A stretch of DNA of 10,585 nucleotides from Trachelipus rathkii. Taxonomy: Eukaryota; Arthropoda; Malacostraca; Isopoda; Trachelipodidae. The DNA lies in the NCBI GenBank assembly GCA_015478945.1, contig JABUQX010038865.1:72501-83085 (forward strand), in the 5' to 3' direction. A program made the position numbers and the translations under genes. The notes beneath the pieces are model-generated. The model was not told where the DNA came from, searched no databases, and was given only the letters and a program-made list of their open reading frames with translations. Shown here piece by piece: positions 7,789-10,585 of the stretch; the first letter of the stretch is position 1; each line of letters begins with the position of its first letter.

Positions 7789-8110
7789 CGATGTGCCGCG
7801 CCTTTGCTTGCGAACAAAGAGAGAATTGCTTAGGAAAAGCCTAAAGCTAAGATGTGAAGCTCGAAAAGTAAAATTTTCTGCCTTTTTTTTTTAGATTAAA
7901 TCAGTGTCGTAGAGTTTTCTTTTAACTATTATTGATTATATTATTATATTAAATTATTCATTAGTTTAAAGTATTACATTATCTTATTATTATATATCTA
8001 CTATTATTAAAAATGTATAATTTTGATGCTTTCACTCCTCTAAACTACTTTAGTTCAACAGAAGAAATTTTCTTTAGTATTATCTTGAATAAAATAAAAA
8101 CTATTGATTT
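7789..8110. other. Flank of the Penelope-like relic, no gene recognised
   Basis: A GC-richer patch at 7789-7870 translates on the plus strand to PRLCLRTKRELLRKSLKLRC, a basic peptide I cannot assign. The rest is AT-rich. On the minus strand this lies directly downstream of the hammerhead hairpin and may be the remains of a Penelope-like terminal repeat, but no reverse transcriptase or GIY-YIG motif is readable. Confidence 0.35.
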
Positions 8111-8165
8111 AATTATAGTTACAAGCTTTCGTCCGTACACTCGGACATTTTCAAGGAATATAATT
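8111..8165 (-). ncRNA. Decayed hammerhead ribozyme of Penelope-like type
   Basis: On the minus strand a stem GTCCG/CGGAC with loop AGTGTA (8131-8146) is followed by GAAA and then GCTTGTA. It is preceded by CCTTGAAAAT where a hammerhead core would read CCTGANGAT. A flanking pair AATTATA (8159-8165) and TATAATT (8111-8117) can form stem I. The order stem I, core, stem II, GAAA, tiny stem III, GUA is that of the minimal hammerheads known in Penelope-like retroelements. There is an extra T and a lost G in the CUGANGA core, and a base seems lost from stem III (GAAAGC in place of GAAACGC), so this copy should not cleave. Stem I lies in AT-rich DNA and could pair by chance. Confidence 0.6.
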
Positions 8166-8403
8166 TATTATTAGATTTAACAATTTTATAGAATAAAATG
8201 TCGTATAAAACCAGGATGTTGGCATTGTTAGTTGTTATAGTAATTGGGTACAATTTCTCCCATTTCCATTTTCAGAAAAAAATAAAATGATAATTAATAA
8301 AAACAAATGTATTTTAAATTATTGAAAATTGTTAGTCATTTAAATAACTCCTAATAAAAAAATTTACAAAATTACAATGATCAAGAATGGACGTATCCAA
8401 GTA
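8166..8403. other. AT-rich interval, possible continuation of the Penelope-like relic
   Basis: It lies upstream of the hammerhead on its strand and should hold the rest of the element's terminal repeat if the assignment is right. I see no reading frame or other signal. Confidence 0.3.
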
Positions 8404-8527
8404 TAGTATATATAATTATATATATATATATATATATATTATATATTATTATATATATCATTATATATATATATATATAATAATATATAGATATATAATA
8501 TAATATATATGTATATATATATATATA
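8404..8527. repeat. TA dinucleotide tract
   Basis: Imperfect (TA)n with TATTATTA and CATTATA breaks. Confidence 0.9.
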
Positions 8528-8630
8528 TGCCAGCTTCTGGATTATCATATGAATCTTAAAAACTATTAATGCTACAGAGTTAAAACGGATACCATGTGAA
8601 GGGAAAAGAAGTTATCTTGATGTAAAAAAG

Positions 8631-8677
<47 letters not shown>
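8631..8677 (+). repeat. 47-bp A homopolymer
   Basis: An uninterrupted A run, preceded by TGTAAAAAAG and followed by TATATATTC. It could be the tail of a retroposed sequence ending at about 8630, but the preceding 100 bases match nothing I recognise, and no target-site duplication is evident. Confidence 0.85.
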
Positions 8678-8681
<4 letters not shown>

Positions 8682-8821
8682 TATTCTCAAAACTACAATA
8701 TCTACACGAAAAGGATATACAGTTAAATAAAATTAAAACCAATTAAGAAATGTAAAAATAATAATAATAAATAAAGAATATATTGGCAAAAAAAGAAATA
8801 TAATATGTTTTGAGTGATTGT

Positions 8822-9097
8822 TTAAGACTTTTTATTGCTTCTCATAAAATAAAAAGACTTCTTTTCAGTTTTGCTTATATACGGCACACCATGGTCAGCC
8901 GACGAGGAACATAGGGACGTTTCCATTACCACGTTAGGAGGCGTAGAACCCCGACACTCAAATACGAAAGAGCGGGATCGGAGCCCTCCCGGAGGGGGAA
9001 TTATCCTACCCCGAGTCCCGGAATCCGAGAGACCCCGACTCCTCATATCTATGCGGTATACCCTTGGGGTATTCTTAGTAAAAAAAATTAAGAGCAA
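8822..9097 (-). repeat. GC-rich island with 91-residue frame, copy A of an unknown repeat
   Basis: This island is much richer in G+C than its flanks and is open on both strands over most of its length. The minus frame reads FTKNTPRVYRIDMRSRGLS at residues 6-24 (DNA 9026-9082), then a Gly/Pro/Arg-rich part (IIPPPGGLRSRS) and a Ser/Cys-rich end. The 19-residue block recurs, without gaps, in the frame at 9714-10004 on the other strand, so the minus frame is the likelier coding one. No known domain, signal peptide or membrane segment is visible. It is probably an old copy of an unidentified transposon or of a repeated small gene. Confidence 0.45.
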
Positions 9098-9279
9098 AAT
9101 TTAATAGAAGCAATTATATTTGATCGAGAAAAATCAATAAAGTCTTTAAATGACTTCTAATCATTTACCATATTTAATTTAACAATAAATTTTTTTTTAT
9201 TATATTTACATTTTCTTATGTGTAAAATATTTACCAGGATTCCAAAAATTCCTTTTCGCTTACTATTGGATATTGAATA

Positions 9280-9283
<4 letters not shown>

Positions 9284-9315
<32 letters not shown>
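9284..9315 (+). repeat. 32-bp T homopolymer
   Basis: An uninterrupted T run followed by ACATTTCCAGGGC. Read on the minus strand it is an A run, which could be the tail of a retroposed sequence on that strand. Nothing in the flank confirms that. Confidence 0.85.
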
Positions 9316-9318
<3 letters not shown>

Positions 9319-9713
9319 TTTCCAGGGCAAACTTTGGACCAGCATTCACCAATGTATTCCGTATTACTGTAGCATTAATAGGTTTTAAGATACATATGAC
9401 GGATCGAACAAGCGACCTATTATAATACATATATATTTATAATATATATATAATATATAAATTATATATATATATATCATTTGTATATTGTAATTGTTTT
9501 TATATATATACTTCTGAGTATATCTACAAATCTCTAAATAATTATATAATAATAATATGTCACCTCCAGTAAAGCAACAGCACTAACAAAAAACCATAAC
9601 AGCGTAAGGGGAAAATAACTAACATTTATTAATCAGGAGACATTTACCAATACATTTAAAAAAAAATAAAAATAAGGCTTTTGGAAAAAATTAAAAACAG
9701 TTAAAATGGGGGG
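9316..9713. other. AT-rich interval, no gene recognised
   Basis: It includes a short TA tract (about 9427-9480). The remaining sequence has stops in all frames at short spacing and no structure I can name. Confidence 0.5.
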
Positions 9714-10004
9714 TTGAAAAAACTCGTTGATATACCGATTTTCTTTAATAAAAAAGAAAGCTCGCTTACTCCAGTAGCACGAAAGATCCCAAGGTTAGAA
9801 ATTTTTTCTTTCACTAAAGATATCCCACGTGTAAACAAGAACGATGGCAAGAGTCGGGGTTTCTCGTCCTACCGGGGGAACGAAGGGGACATTCGTTCCC
9901 CCCTCTTCCCTCCTCGCTCGAACCCCCTAAAAAAGGATATAAAAAAGATTAAAAATAAATATTATTCCCAAGCGGAAAATTTAAATCTATTTTGGCAACT
10001 TTAA
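9714..10004 (+). repeat. GC-rich island with 96-residue frame, copy B of an unknown repeat
   Basis: The plus frame contains KIPRLEIFSFTKDIPRVNK and, overlapping it, FTKDIPRVNKNDGKSRGFS (residues 33-51, DNA 9810-9866). The second block matches copy A at 9026-9082: 40 of 57 bases and 11 of 19 residues agree with no gap. Most of the rest are conservative (N/D, R/K twice, L/F), and there are silent changes, including AGG to CGT for one arginine. A basic, proline-containing stretch follows (PLFPPRSNPLKK). The start ATG is only the first available and is not supported otherwise. Function is unknown. Confidence 0.45.
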
Positions 10005-10204
10005 TTATCTCGGGGAAAATGTACGATACAAAGTCAATTCACACCGAAGCTTCTCAATCAAAATTATATAGTATATAAGTATATAATAATATTAAATAAA
10101 TAATTTTTTTAAGTTTCACGATGAAATTGCTTATTAAAATCAAAAATGTTATTTTTTTTGGAATTACTGTTATATTTTTTGTTACATGCATGATGCTTTT
10201 TAAT

Positions 10205-10313
10205 TTGCCAATATATATATATAAATAGATATTATATATATATTATATATTAATATAATATATATAATATATATATATACTATATATATATATATAAATA
10301 TATAATATATATA
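10205..10313. repeat. TA dinucleotide tract
   Basis: Imperfect (TA)n that passes directly into a GA-rich tract at 10314. The minus-strand frame across both gives only Tyr/Ile and Ser/Leu/Phe runs. Confidence 0.9.
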
Positions 10314-10398
10314 TAGAGAAGAGAGGAGAGAGAGAGAGACGAAGAGAGAGAGATTAAAAGAGAAGAAAGAAAAGAGAGAGGAGAGAGAAGAGAGGAAG
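10314..10398 (+). repeat. GA-rich (polypurine) tract
   Basis: About 85 bases almost wholly of A and G on the plus strand, including a perfect (GA)n core, with few pyrimidines. It is a compound microsatellite with the preceding TA tract. Polypurine tracts with mirror symmetry can form triplex DNA. Confidence 0.85.
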
Positions 10399-10449
10399 TT
10401 TCTAATGGAAAATGTTTTCAACAGAAGCGAGAAATGTTAGTGTGTAGGT

Positions 10450-10485
10450 TGATGCGGATGTGCCACCTGATGCGGATGTGCCACA
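10450..10485 (+). repeat. 18-bp tandem duplication
   Basis: TGATGCGGATGTGCCACC is followed at once by the same 18 bases ending in A in place of C. The word GATGCGGATG links it to the GCGGATG-type blocks at 6213 and 7485, so it may be a fragment of the same repeat family. Confidence 0.75.
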
Positions 10486-10585
10486 TCTTCTAATTTTGTA
10501 TTTGAAGAACAACGTAGCATTTTATTGATGTTCATTAATTTAAAAACTATATACCCCTATTTGATCGAAAATGAAATAGATCGAC

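Noticed and set aside
8871..9104. 77-residue plus-strand frame opposite copy A
   Set aside because: The block shared with 9810-9866 is conserved in the minus frame, so the plus frame is more likely its shadow.
8631..9315. A run (8631-8677) and T run (9284-9315) as ends of one retroposon
   Set aside because: Their orientation would need two separate elements ending there. No target duplications or known tails are visible.
1..10585. CRISPR array, tRNA, rRNA, bacterial operon or riboswitch
   Set aside because: No regularly spaced repeats with unique spacers, no cloverleaf or rRNA words, and no bacterial gene layout were found by eye.

Overview
This window looks like repeat-dense, non-coding DNA from an animal nucleus, most likely an arthropod. 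It is very AT-rich, has long TA dinucleotide tracts and A/T homopolymers, and shows no operons or ribosome-binding sites. The transposon relics (two hAT transposases and a Penelope-like hammerhead hairpin) are animal types. A TTAGG-like stretch near 5261-5310 fits an insect, but the species cannot be fixed from the sequence. I see no intact host gene, tRNA, rRNA or CRISPR array. Most open frames are translations of TA repeats or chance frames.

Layout: 1-725 is AT-rich with no recognisable gene. From 726 to 1694, TA tracts enclose a CGTATCG-rich fragment (1285-1432) and a short GC-rich motif (1555-1580). The minus strand of 1875-3925 holds a nearly full-length but badly decayed hAT transposase: TTF-type zinc finger, DUF4371-like core, then C-terminal dimerisation domain. 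It is broken by frameshifts, stops and an internal tandem duplication. A TA tract and a second GC-rich motif (4806-4848) follow. A foldback element with long inverted arms lies at 5130-5445, and a candidate 569-bp element with inverted GC-rich ends at 5549-6117.

A second hAT transposase relic, of the BED-finger/Ac-like group, is on the minus strand at 6630-7470. It lacks its N-terminus and carries a 41-bp A run inside its coding region. Blocks of GCGGATGCGG-type repeats sit on both sides of it. A decayed hammerhead ribozyme hairpin at 8111-8165 (minus) marks a Penelope-like retroelement relic. Two GC-richer islands, 8822-9097 (minus) and 9714-10004 (plus), carry short open frames that share a 19-residue block without gaps; they are inverted, diverged copies of an unidentified repeat. 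The window ends with a TA tract, a GA-rich tract and an 18-bp tandem duplication.

The parts do not form a pathway. The window is a graveyard of DNA transposons and one retroelement, and transposon-like ends repeatedly touch TA tracts. The most informative points are the relic hammerhead, the two hAT pseudogenes and the paired unknown frames.
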